Below, one piece after another: positions 1-5,573 of a stretch of DNA of 36,661 nt. Under the pieces are notes generated by a model. It searched no databases. It was not told the origin of the DNA and saw nothing but the letters and a program-made list of their open reading frames with translations. The position numbers and the translations under genes were made by a program. Each line of letters starts with the position of its first letter. Position 1 is the first letter of the stretch. The stretch is from Paenibacillus kobensis NBRC 15729 (lineage in GTDB: Bacteria; Bacillota; Bacilli; Paenibacillales; Paenibacillaceae), in the NCBI RefSeq assembly GCF_004000825.1, contig NZ_BILZ01000058.1:1-36661 (forward strand), read 5' to 3'.

Positions 1-563
1 GCGAAGGCGCGGTGAACGCGGGCGAGCGCAGCGCGCGGGGCGCAGCGAGCGCAGGAGCGGGCGAAGCCGTGAGCGGCGGCGCAGCGGAGCGCCCGGATAC
101 GGGCGTGGAGTGGAGCAGCTCGAAGCCGCAGCGTACGCGGCGGGCGCCGAGGCTCGATATGTGGGGCCTGCCGGTGCCGACGACGCACAATCCGCGTCGT
201 GACGACGGCGGCGAATCCGATGACGGCACGTACCGTCCGGACAACGGCCGACGCAGCGGCGGCAGACGCCGGGGCGGAGCGCCTGGCGGCGGAGGCGGCG
301 GTCAAGGCGGACGTCCTGGCCAAGGCGGACGCCCAGGGCAAGGGCGCCGGAAGAGTTCCGGCGATAACGGCGGCGGCAATCAAGCCGCTGGCAGCAACCG
401 CTCCAGCGGAGGCGGTAACCGCCCTAATGGAGGAGGCGGCGGTGAGGCAGCCGGAGGTCCATCCGGCACTCCAGGCGGCGGACGCCCGCCGCGCAAGAAG
501 AAGGGCGGCAGCGGAGGCGGCGGTAACGCAACGGCTGCATTCGTCCGGAAGAACCGCAAATAA
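1..563 (+). CDS. rnr: RNase R, C-terminal tail (5' end outside window)
   Basis: The frame is open from the first bases of the window to a TAA at 561-563, so this is the 3' end of a longer gene. The visible part is an acidic/basic linker containing LDMWGLPVP, then a long Gly/Arg/Asn-rich low-complexity tail ending in AFVRKNRK. Such basic, glycine-rich tails occur after the S1 domain of RNase R in Paenibacillus-type bacteria. rnr directly upstream of smpB and ssrA is the usual order, and RNase R acts with tmRNA in trans-translation quality control. The catalytic RNB domain is not in the window, so the identification rests on context and tail character. An intrinsic terminator follows at 604-655. 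Confidence 0.7.
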   Translation, partial: EGAVNAGERSARGAASAGAGEAVSGGAAERPDTGVEWSSSKPQRTRRAPRLDMWGLPVPTTHNPRRDDGGESDDGTYRPDNGRRSGGRRRGGAPGGGGGGQGGRPGQGGRPGQGRRKSSGDNGGGNQAAGSNRSSGGGNRPNGGGGGEAAGGPSGTPGGGRPPRKKKGGSGGGGNATAAFVRKNRK

Positions 564-603
564 GGCAGCGCGGCTGAGCTGACTGCCGAATTCATGTAAC
601 AAG

Positions 604-655
604 CAAGGGTCTGCACCCCATCGGCTAATGGCTGGTTGGACGTGCCGACCCTTTT
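604..655 (+). terminator. Intrinsic terminator of rnr
   Basis: The arms AAGGGTC-TGCAC and GTGC-CGACCCTT pair around a loop and are followed by a T run at 651-655. It lies 40 bases after the rnr stop. The rest of the 370-base gap to the next gene shows no convincing gene. Confidence 0.8.
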
Positions 656-850
656 TGTAATGCGGATAAGGTGGGCGGACGTTCGTTGGTTGCATTTTGT
701 ACAATGAAGGGATAGTTGGCAGTGTGGGAGAGTGGGTTTCATTGTATTACGTACAACTGAATCCAGAGGATGGGGCGCGAAAATACTCATTATGTCCGAT
801 TCGAGGGGGAGGCGGTTGTACAAACTGCAATGAACCTAGCCCTGGGAGCA

Positions 851-895
851 CAAAAATGCCTCGCCAGTTGTATGAAATACAACGAGAGAGGCATG
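851..895 (-). terminator. Intrinsic terminator of the NlpC/P60 gene
   Basis: ATGCCTC (856-862) and GAGGCAT (888-894) pair, with an inner GTTGTAT/ATACAAC stem. Read on the minus strand the hairpin is followed by TTTTTG. It ends transcription of the minus-strand gene at 933-1445. Confidence 0.75.
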
Positions 896-932
896 ACTAA
901 GTTAAATCCAACGGTATGAATCGTACGCAGCA

Positions 933-1445
933 TTAATAGATTACGCGCCGCCCGACGATGAAACGTGTTCGATAGAAGCTCGAGTTGACGTCCGAGATCA
1001 CCACGTCTTTGCCGATATCGGCGTTGTGGATCATTCGGCCGTTGCCGATATAGATGCCGACATGCCCGACATTGCCTTTGTTATTCGGGTCGTTCCAGAA
1101 GAAGAGCAGATCGCCTTTTTCGAAATTACCCCAAGTTACGAGCTTGCCGACATGGCTCTGATCATCGTCGTCGCGGTTGATCAGCTTCACGCCTACGTTC
1201 GCCAGTCTGTACACGAGATAGGTGTAGCCGGAGCAGTCTGTTTTATAAGGCGCGACCATCTCTTGACGATCCTGCCAATGAACATACTTCACTTTATCCT
1301 GCAGCTCGAGAGCGGTAGCGACGACCTTATCGCGCTGCGCTTCGATGCCTAATGAGGCATCGGCGTGCGCGTAAGGAAACGCTGCAGCTATGACTGACAG
1401 CAGTGATGCCATGCAGCCTGCAAGCATCCGGTGCTTCGTTCTCAT
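933..1445 (-). CDS. Secreted NlpC/P60 family cell-wall peptidase
   Basis: This is a 170-residue protein with a signal peptide (basic MRTKHR start, hydrophobic core, cleavage near AHA-DA at about residue 28). It is followed by a single C40 domain. The visible catalytic set is Cys71 in KTDCSGY, His128 in GHVGIYIG and His140 in RMIHN. Family members cut D-gamma-glutamyl-meso-diaminopimelate or related links in peptidoglycan stem peptides, outside the membrane. There are no SH3 or LysM repeats, so wall targeting must come from the catalytic domain or another factor. The start has the strong site TTGGAGGAG nine bases upstream. It is the second gene of a minus-strand pair with the 38-residue ORF just upstream. 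Confidence 0.88.
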   Translation of the reverse strand: MRTKHRMLAGCMASLLSVIAAAFPYAHADASLGIEAQRDKVVATALELQDKVKYVHWQDRQEMVAPYKTDCSGYTYLVYRLANVGVKLINRDDDDQSHVGKLVTWGNFEKGDLLFFWNDPNNKGNVGHVGIYIGNGRMIHNADIGKDVVISDVNSSFYRTRFIVGRRVIY

Positions 1446-1478
1446 CAGGTTGGTTTCTCCTCCAAGAGAAATTCGATA

Positions 1479-1595
1479 TTAGTCGCCGGTCGAGTCTTTC
1501 GCATCGCCAGTCTTCGACTGCGTATTCTGGGTACCGTGGCCTTGCTGTTTCTTCGCGCTGTCTCGGCGGGAATTACGGTGGTCTCTGCGGGACAT
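1479..1595 (-). CDS. Small hydrophilic protein, 38 residues
   Basis: An ATG at 1593-1595 on the minus strand, preceded by AAGGAGG at 11 bases, opens a 38-codon frame starting MSRRDHRNSRRDSAKKQQG and ending GDAKDSTGD. The product is almost entirely charged and polar, with no hydrophobic segment, and looks disordered. It lies 33 bases upstream of the NlpC/P60 gene, on the same strand, with no terminator between, so the two are probably cotranscribed. I do not recognise a function. Composition alone recalls small spore or stress proteins, but that is only an impression. The RBS and operon position are the support. Confidence 0.6.
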   Translation of the reverse strand: MSRRDHRNSRRDSAKKQQGHGTQNTQSKTGDAKDSTGD

Positions 1596-1644
1596 GATGG
1601 ATGACGCCTCCTTAAGTGTTCGTGAGTGAAATGATGAGAGTTCT

Positions 1645-1671
1645 TTGTTGTTGTTGTTGTTGTTGTTGTTG
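1645..1671. repeat. Trinucleotide microsatellite (TTG)9 / (CAA)9
   Basis: There are nine perfect TTG units on the plus strand. On the minus strand this is (CAA)9, 49 bases upstream of the start of the 38-residue protein, in its 5' untranslated or promoter region. No open frame runs usefully through it: in the CAA frame a stop lies a short way upstream. Confidence 0.95.
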
Positions 1672-1751
1672 CGGCTGTATTGGTATCTCCTGTTGGACGG
1701 GGGATTATGTGTGTACGGTCTCCATGCGGGAGCGGTAAGCTTTGGGGTGCC

Positions 1752-1780
1752 TTGAATTCGAGTTGGAAAGTTGCTACAAT
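1752..1780 (+). promoter_or_regulatory. Sigma-A promoter of smpB
   Basis: TTGAAT (1752-1757), a 17-base spacer and TACAAT (1775-1780). The predicted start is near 1787, about 64 bases before the smpB ATG. Confidence 0.6.
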
Positions 1781-1850
1781 AGATTTCTAGTTGATTGGCT
1801 TTGGCGGCTAATACCGCAGCCTGAATTCAGACGAGGAGAAGGTGGATAGC

Positions 1851-2333
1851 ATGGCGAAGCAGAAGCATGAAACGAAGCCGCTTGCACAGAACAAGAAGGC
1901 ATCGCATGACTATTTCATCGAGGAGACGTATGAAGCGGGCATCGTGTTGACCGGTACGGAGATCAAGTCGGTCCGCAATGGCAGAGCCAACATCAACGAC
2001 GCTTTCGCAACGATCCGCAATGGCGAGATGTTCGTCAATAACATGCATATCAGCCCGTTTGAGCAAGGGAACCGGCACAACCCGACGGATCCGACACGCG
2101 CGCGCAAGCTGCTGTTGCACAAGACGCAGATTCATAAGCTGCTCGGCCAGTCCAAGCAGGAAGGGTACACGATTGTACCGCTTAAGATCTACGTTCGCAA
2201 CGGTTATGCGAAGCTGCTGATTGGTCTTGGTAAGGGTAAGAAGAATTATGACAAACGCGATACCGCAGCCAAACGCGATGCAGAGCGCGACATTCAACGT
2301 GCGCTGCGCGAGAAGCAGAAGGTTGCCCGGTAA
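1851..2333 (+). CDS. smpB: SsrA-binding protein SmpB
   Basis: SmpB binds the tRNA-like part of tmRNA and brings it to stalled ribosomes for trans-translation. The 160-residue product has the expected length. It carries typical SmpB segments: [52 protein letters not shown] and the basic C-terminal tail with [16 protein letters not shown] chose the ATG at 1851 because AAGGTGG lies six bases upstream. A GTG at 1842 is in frame but overlaps that ribosome site. ssrA begins 289 bases downstream on the same strand, the standard pairing. Confidence 0.97.
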   Translation: MAKQKHETKPLAQNKKASHDYFIEETYEAGIVLTGTEIKSVRNGRANINDAFATIRNGEMFVNNMHISPFEQGNRHNPTDPTRARKLLLHKTQIHKLLGQSKQEGYTIVPLKIYVRNGYAKLLIGLGKGKKNYDKRDTAAKRDAERDIQRALREKQKVAR

Positions 2334-2362
2334 TTGCAATCTCGGATTCTTGTTGATATAAT
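2334..2362 (+). promoter_or_regulatory. Candidate promoter upstream of ssrA
   Basis: TTGCAA (2334-2339), 17 bases, TATAAT (2357-2362), immediately after the smpB stop. The predicted start near 2369 would give a precursor about 250 bases longer than mature tmRNA at its 5' end. A TATACT at 2451-2456 is a weaker alternative. The gap also holds a small hairpin, GTTGGCA/TGCCAGC, near 2401-2420. Confidence 0.45.
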
Positions 2363-2622
2363 GAACTTCAACCGCGTAATATTGGACAAGTTAACGGCGT
2401 GTTGGCAGGAATGCCAGCAACCGACTAGACCATAATAGCGGAAGACATGCTATACTGAGTTTATCAACAGCGGCGCGCATCATGTTGCTGATGATTATAC
2501 AAGCATTATGATTATGTTTTAAGCATTCGTGCTCGCTATGAACGGCATTCGTGCCGACCCATCCGAGTTCGCCTTGCAGGCTAACGGATCGCGCAAGCGA
2601 CAACCGGTTATGCCAACTTATC

Positions 2623-2987
2623 GGGGGCGTTTATGGATTCGACGGGGGTAGTTCGAGCATGGGTCGCGGGTAGTGGGGACGCGTCCACTTCATCAACGCT
2701 AAAGCCAATTAAATGGCAAAGCTAACACTTCTTACGCTGTAGCAGCTTAATAACCTGCTCGCGTGCTCTCGCTCTGTATCGCCCATGTACCGGGATGAGG
2801 GCCCAACTTTAGTGGGATACGCTGTCACATCTCCGCCTGGGGTGTGCTGAAGAAGACAATCAGGCTGACCTAGATCGAAGCCGGTTACAGGGCGTCGGCC
2901 TGGGTGACATCAAATCTGTGACTACACCCGTAGAAGCCTGTGTGGCGTTATCTTCGGACAGGGGTTCAAATCCCCTCGCCTCCACCA
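2623..2987 (+). ncRNA. ssrA: Transfer-messenger RNA (tmRNA)
   Basis: The 5' acceptor strand GGGGGCG (2623-2629) pairs with CGCCTCC (2977-2983), followed by discriminator A and an encoded CCA (2985-2987). The T arm is AGGGG-TTCAAAT-CCCCT. The mRNA-like part reads GGC AAA GCT AAC ACT TCT TAC GCT GTA GCA GCT then two TAA stops (2715-2753), giving tag (A)GKANTSYAVAA. This ends in the AA that ClpXP-type proteases need. The RNA tags proteins from stalled ribosomes together with SmpB. At 365 bases the size is normal. The 3' end and terminator are echoed by repeats downstream. Confidence 0.97.
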
Positions 2988-2990
2988 TGT

Positions 2991-3024
2991 AAATCCACTA
3001 CCGCATGAGGTAGTGGATTTTTGC
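2991..3024 (+). terminator. ssrA: ssrA terminator
   Basis: AAATCCACTACC (2991-3002) and GGTAGTGGATTT (3009-3020) form a 12-bp stem with loop GCATGA and a T run. From 2974 to 3020 the sequence is identical over 47 bases to 5139-5185. Confidence 0.92.
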
Positions 3025-3225
3025 TCTTCCCCCTTCAATTGTTGACCTCCCCGAAGGGCACTTTCAGAATTAGCTCCACATACTCTTTGTATCCGAAATT
3101 CGCTTGATCCACTTTCAGTTGTCACTGTCAGTTCCTGGTGCACTATTTTCGCTGTCGAGTACGGTTTGCTGTTTAGGCAAAATTAACGTATATTTAAAGA
3201 AAAAGTTTATTTCTCGAACAAATTG

Positions 3226-3275
3226 AGCCGTTTTTTCTAGCGTTTCATTATGCGCTGGGAGAACGGCTTTATATT
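3226..3275 (+). promoter_or_regulatory. Terminator-like hairpin in the desaturase leader
   Basis: AGCCGTT (3226-3232) pairs with AACGGCT (3262-3268), with an inner AGCG/CGCT stem, followed by TTATATTTT. It sits 44 bases before the desaturase start, so it may attenuate that gene. It could instead be a relic terminator. Apart from this and the ssrA terminator I see nothing in the 330-base gap. Confidence 0.4.
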
Positions 3276-3318
3276 TTGCAAATGTTATTAAAGCCTATAT
3301 GGTAAGGAGTATGAAATT

Positions 3319-4305
3319 GTGGGTTGGAGAGAAGATGTTCTGCTTTACCAGAAGCCAGAACTCCGTAGAAGTTTGTGGCAGTTAGCCAATACCATCATTC
3401 CGTTTTTGGCGCTGTGGTTATTGTCGTATCTAAGTTTGTCTGTTTCCGTGTGGTTATCCCTTCTGATAGATGTGGTGGCTTCTGGTTTTTTGGTTCGAAT
3501 CTTTATCTTGTTTCATGATTGTTGTCATCATTCCTTCTTTCGAAGCCGAAAGGCGAATGAAATCGTTGGTATCATGACGGGGTGCTTGACCGGCTTTTCG
3601 TATTACAAATGGAGATACGAGCATAATATTCACCACGCTGGCAACGGGAATCTGGATCAGAGGGGTACGGGAGATATTACGACGCTTACCGTTGATGAAT
3701 ACCTAGCCCTGCCTTTGTTCAGACGTATCGCGTATCGAATGTACCGAAACCCGTTGATTATGTTTGGGTTGGGTCCTTTATACTTGGTTTTTGTACAAAG
3801 TCGGTTGAATCGAAAGGGTGCGGGACGGAGAGAGCGTCGCAACACCTATGCGACGAACCTAATACTACTTGTGGTCTCGGGAGTACTCTATTGGTTCTTA
3901 GGTTGGGAATCTTTACTGCTGGTGGAAGGCCCGATTCTTTACTTGTCTGCTATGGCTGGAATATGGCTGTTCTATGTGCAGCATCAATATGAGGATACCT
4001 ATTTCGAAGAATCCGATTCTTGGAATTATGAAACGGCCGCGCTGCAGGGCAGTTCGTTCTATAAACTGCCTAAAATCCTGCAATGGATGACAGGAAGTAT
4101 CGGGTTTCATCATATTCATCACTTGAGCCCCAAAGTGCCGAACTACCACCTGCAAGCTGCGCACGAGCAAAATCCGGCTTTCCAGTCGGCTCCAACCATT
4201 GGTCTCTTTAAAAGTTTTCGTTCCCTCCAATACCGGTTGTGGGATGCGAAGCGTAAAAAGCTAGTGGGATTTGCCGCCGGAACAGATTCGCAAAAGAACC
4301 GATAA
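3319..4305 (+). CDS. Membrane fatty acid desaturase
   Basis: This is a 328-residue integral membrane di-iron desaturase, which introduces double bonds into acyl chains of membrane lipids and so raises fluidity. The three histidine boxes are HDCCHH (66-71), HNIHH (102-106) and HHIHH (264-268). They are separated by hydrophobic segments at about 22-60, 80-95, 148-158 and 180-220. The GTG at 3319 is the start: AAGGAG lies nine bases upstream, while an ATG at 3311 is out of frame. It is the first gene after ssrA and precedes a cold shock gene and a YdjO gene, so the module looks cold-related. Regiospecificity cannot be told from the sequence. No DesK/DesR pair is nearby. Confidence 0.9.
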   Translation: MGWREDVLLYQKPELRRSLWQLANTIIPFLALWLLSYLSLSVSVWLSLLIDVVASGFLVRIFILFHDCCHHSFFRSRKANEIVGIMTGCLTGFSYYKWRYEHNIHHAGNGNLDQRGTGDITTLTVDEYLALPLFRRIAYRMYRNPLIMFGLGPLYLVFVQSRLNRKGAGRRERRNTYATNLILLVVSGVLYWFLGWESLLLVEGPILYLSAMAGIWLFYVQHQYEDTYFEESDSWNYETAALQGSSFYKLPKILQWMTGSIGFHHIHHLSPKVPNYHLQAAHEQNPAFQSAPTIGLFKSFRSLQYRLWDAKRKKLVGFAAGTDSQKNR

Positions 4306-4405
4306 ATTACGATAGCATAAATAGCATGCAACCACTCCAAACTTCTGTTACAATACGCCTTTGTCTACACCTTAGCTTATGGAAAAAACTTGGGCCCCAT
4401 TAGGA

Positions 4406-4435
4406 TTAGCTATTTAAGGCGATACGTGATATGAT
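4406..4435 (+). promoter_or_regulatory. Promoter of csp copy 1
   Basis: Extended -10 element TGA-TATGAT (4427-4435), with a weak -35 TTAGCT (4406-4411) at 18 bases. The same elements are kept in copy 2 (8844-8873). The predicted start near 4442 gives a leader of about 130 bases, as expected for cold shock genes. Confidence 0.6.
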
Positions 4436-4457
4436 GTATATATCAAAAGCGTGATTG

Positions 4458-4541
4458 AATTCACATAGCGTAGAGGGTTATTTTCTTAGAGGTAATAACC
4501 TTGTACGATATGTGAATTTTTTATTTCTTATCGAATAAGAA
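4458..4541 (+). promoter_or_regulatory. Structured csp leader (terminator-like hairpin plus second hairpin)
   Basis: The arms 4458-4482 and 4494-4518 pair over most of their length (AATTCACATA with TATGTGAATT, GGTTATT with AATAACC). They are followed by a T-rich run, so the structure looks like an intrinsic terminator inside the leader. A second perfect hairpin, TTCTTAT/ATAAGAA, follows at 4524-4541. Both are kept in the second csp copy despite base changes. Confidence 0.6.
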
Positions 4542-4574
4542 GGTCATGTAAATATAAATAAGGTGGTAATTTAT

Positions 4575-4775
4575 TTGGAAACAGGTACAGTGAAATGGTT
4601 CAATGCAGAAAAAGGTTTCGGTTTTATTGAAGTAGAGGGCGGAGGCGACGTCTTCGTACATTTCAGCGCAATCACTGGCGACGGCTACAAATCTTTGGAT
4701 GAAGGCCAGCGCGTTGAATTTAATATCGTGCAAGGCAACCGCGGACCACAAGCCGAGAATGTTGTAAAACTGTAG
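4575..4775 (+). CDS. Cold shock protein, CspA/CspB family (copy 1)
   Basis: A 66-residue single OB-fold protein that binds single-stranded RNA and DNA and acts as an RNA chaperone during cold adaptation. The RNP1 motif KGFGFIE (13-19) and RNP2 motif VFVHF (26-30) are intact, and the length is typical. The start is the TTG at 4575: AAGGTGG lies eight bases upstream, and translation then begins [10 protein letters not shown] as in other family members. A GTG at 4563 is in frame but lies within the ribosome site. The gene has a long structured leader and an intrinsic terminator right after it. The copy at 9015 differs at only a few residues. Confidence 0.95.
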   Translation: METGTVKWFNAEKGFGFIEVEGGGDVFVHFSAITGDGYKSLDEGQRVEFNIVQGNRGPQAENVVKL

Positions 4776-4788
4776 GTTAGAGCTTCAA

Positions 4789-4823
4789 GCCCCGAACGAA
4801 AATTTCGTTTGGGGCATTTTTTA
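4789..4823 (+). terminator. Terminator between csp and ydjO (copy 1)
   Basis: GCCCCGAACGAAA and TTTCGTTTGGGGC form a 13-bp stem followed by ATTTTTTAT. ydjO must depend on read-through or its own promoter. Confidence 0.9.
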
Positions 4824-4862
4824 TCGCTACATCTATTTCAAGGAGAGAAAGAGGGATGCACA

Positions 4863-5075
4863 TTGTATTATTCTCGAAAAAGACCGCATGAAGAAATTCC
4901 CCAAGTATCCACCCCCATATGGTCTTGTACAGATGAAAAGTGTAATGGATGGATGAGGGATAATTTTGTTTTCTCCAACGTTCCCGTATGCTCTCTATGT
5001 CAATCCGAGATGGTCAGAGGCGAAAAAATGCTGCCAGTGGTCACCAATACGAGCCCTCTCCAGATTAAACTTTGA
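4863..5075 (+). CDS. ydjO: YdjO-family cold-inducible zinc-ribbon protein (copy 1)
   Basis: A 70-residue protein with four cysteines, Cys22-x4-Cys27 and Cys43-x2-Cys46, around the conserved GWMRDNFVFS segment. This fits the YdjO family of small cold-inducible Bacillus proteins, whose biochemical role is not established. The start is TTG 4863, with GAGGG seven bases upstream. An ATG at 4856 is out of frame. The gene follows csp with a terminator between, so read-through at low temperature is a possible control. A tmRNA-like repeat begins 15 bases after its stop. The copy at 9301 has the same length and cysteine pattern. Confidence 0.85.
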   Translation: MYYSRKRPHEEIPQVSTPIWSCTDEKCNGWMRDNFVFSNVPVCSLCQSEMVRGEKMLPVVTNTSPLQIKL

Positions 5076-5090
5076 ATATGTAAACCTCCC

Positions 5091-5185
5091 GACAGGGGTT
5101 CAATACATGGCGGCGAATTGTGGTTTTACCCATCCACGCCTCGCCTCCACCATGTAAATCCACTACCGCATGAGGTAGTGGATTT
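5091..5185 (+). repeat. ssrA-3'-end-like repeat, copy A
   Basis: GACAGGGGTTCAA (5091-5103) matches the tmRNA T arm (2957-2969). Then come 35 foreign bases forming a hairpin: GGCGA (5112-5116) with TCGCC (5141-5145), and GTGG (5120-5123) with CCAC (5134-5137). From 5139 to 5185 the sequence is identical to the tmRNA acceptor strand, CCA and terminator (2974-3020). It starts 15 bases after the ydjO stop and also acts as its terminator. Confidence 0.9.
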
Positions 5186-5217
5186 CTGCTTTTTTGCGTC
5201 TCTGTCTTTTTCATTTA

Positions 5218-5301
5218 ATGATAGCGGTCCTTAATGTCGATGGCCAACATCTCACCTCATGTTTGCATCACCGAACCTTTACCGAAGCTAAAATATCGTG
5301 A
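5218..5301 (+). pseudogene. Remnant of the HNH endonuclease gene (5' end only)
   Basis: A 27-codon frame beginning MIAVLNVDGQHLTSC closely resembles the start of the intact HNH gene at 23106 (MINVLNVDGQSLTPC after its first Met), and the DNA is similar over about 60 bases. The similarity stops and the frame closes at a TGA. It has the same position relative to repeat copy A as the intact gene has to copy E. No ribosome site is evident. I read it as a truncated copy of the ssrA-downstream flank. Confidence 0.75.
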
Positions 5302-5341
5302 GCACGCAGGTTCGTTGTCGGAATTTGGGGTCGCAAACAGG

Positions 5342-5370
5342 TTGACAATAACGAGCGTAAGCATTATGAT
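5342..5370 (+). promoter_or_regulatory. Strong sigma-A promoter of the riboswitch-EamA unit
   Basis: Consensus TTGACA (5342-5347), a 17-base spacer and TATGAT (5365-5370). The predicted start is near 5377, about 30 bases before the riboswitch aptamer. Confidence 0.85.
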
Positions 5371-5407
5371 AATCGCTGTTGCTTTTTTTTAATTGTATGA
5401 ACATCAT

Positions 5408-5479
5408 AAATTCGTATAACCCTGCGAAATATAGGGCGGGGGTCTCTACGGGAAGCCTTAACTTCCTTGCTACGAATAT
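5408..5479 (+). promoter_or_regulatory. Purine riboswitch aptamer, guanine type
   Basis: P1 is ATTCGTA (5410-5416) with TACGAAT (5471-5477). J1/2 is TAA. P2 is CCCTGC (5420-5425) with GCGGGG (5436-5441), its loop holding AATATAGG. J2/3 is GTCTCTAC (5442-5449), matching the family core. P3 is GGGAAG (5450-5455) with CTTCCT (5462-5467), its loop starting CC, which can pair with the GG of loop 2. The base at the specificity position before P1' (C5470 in TGCTAC) is C, as in guanine sensors; adenine sensors have U (GAUUAC in pbuE). Loop 2 is slightly longer than usual. Confidence 0.85.
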
Positions 5480-5533
5480 GGAATCGCGTTCTTTCGATTC
5501 TATACTCACAGCAAGGAAGTTTTTTGTTTTTTT
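5460..5533 (+). terminator. Riboswitch-controlled terminator
   Basis: AACTTCCTTGCT (5460-5471) pairs with AGCAAGGAAGTT (5510-5521), with an inner GAATCG/CGATTC stem and a long T run. The 5' arm is made of the P3 3' strand and the specificity base of the aptamer. Ligand binding should therefore block termination: an ON switch of the pbuE kind. Confidence 0.85.
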
Positions 5534-5573
5534 AAAAGCAGCGAAGATCATCGAGAGAGGATGTAGGGGAGAG

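Larger units (their letters stand above)
4388..5103 (+). repeat. csp-ydjO segment, copy 1 (direct duplication)
   Basis: Starting at ACTTGGGCCC, the promoter, leader, csp gene, intergenic terminator, ydjO gene and a tmRNA T-arm-like sequence are repeated at 8826-9560 with scattered substitutions. Sequences before the block differ completely, which marks a left boundary. Confidence 0.85.

Noticed and set aside
380-823. Minus-strand open frame of 147 codons rich in proline
   Set aside because: It is the antisense of the Gly-rich rnr tail and runs through the rnr terminator. There is no ribosome site, and the composition is explained by the repeat-like coding strand.
697-900. Plus-strand open frame of 67 codons
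   Set aside because: It ends inside the minus-strand terminator hairpin of the NlpC gene, has no ribosome site and shows no recognisable features.
1827-2339. Minus-strand frame of 170 codons over smpB
   Set aside because: Exact shadow of smpB, which has strong family identity and a good start.
5401-5533. T-box or SAM-type riboswitch before the EamA gene
   Set aside because: No T-box sequence (TGGNACCGCG type) or SAM core is present, while all purine aptamer core elements are.
5379-5573. N-terminal extension of the EamA protein
   Set aside because: The extension would be translated from the riboswitch and terminator region. The internal ATG at 5574 has its own ribosome site and starts a typical first helix.
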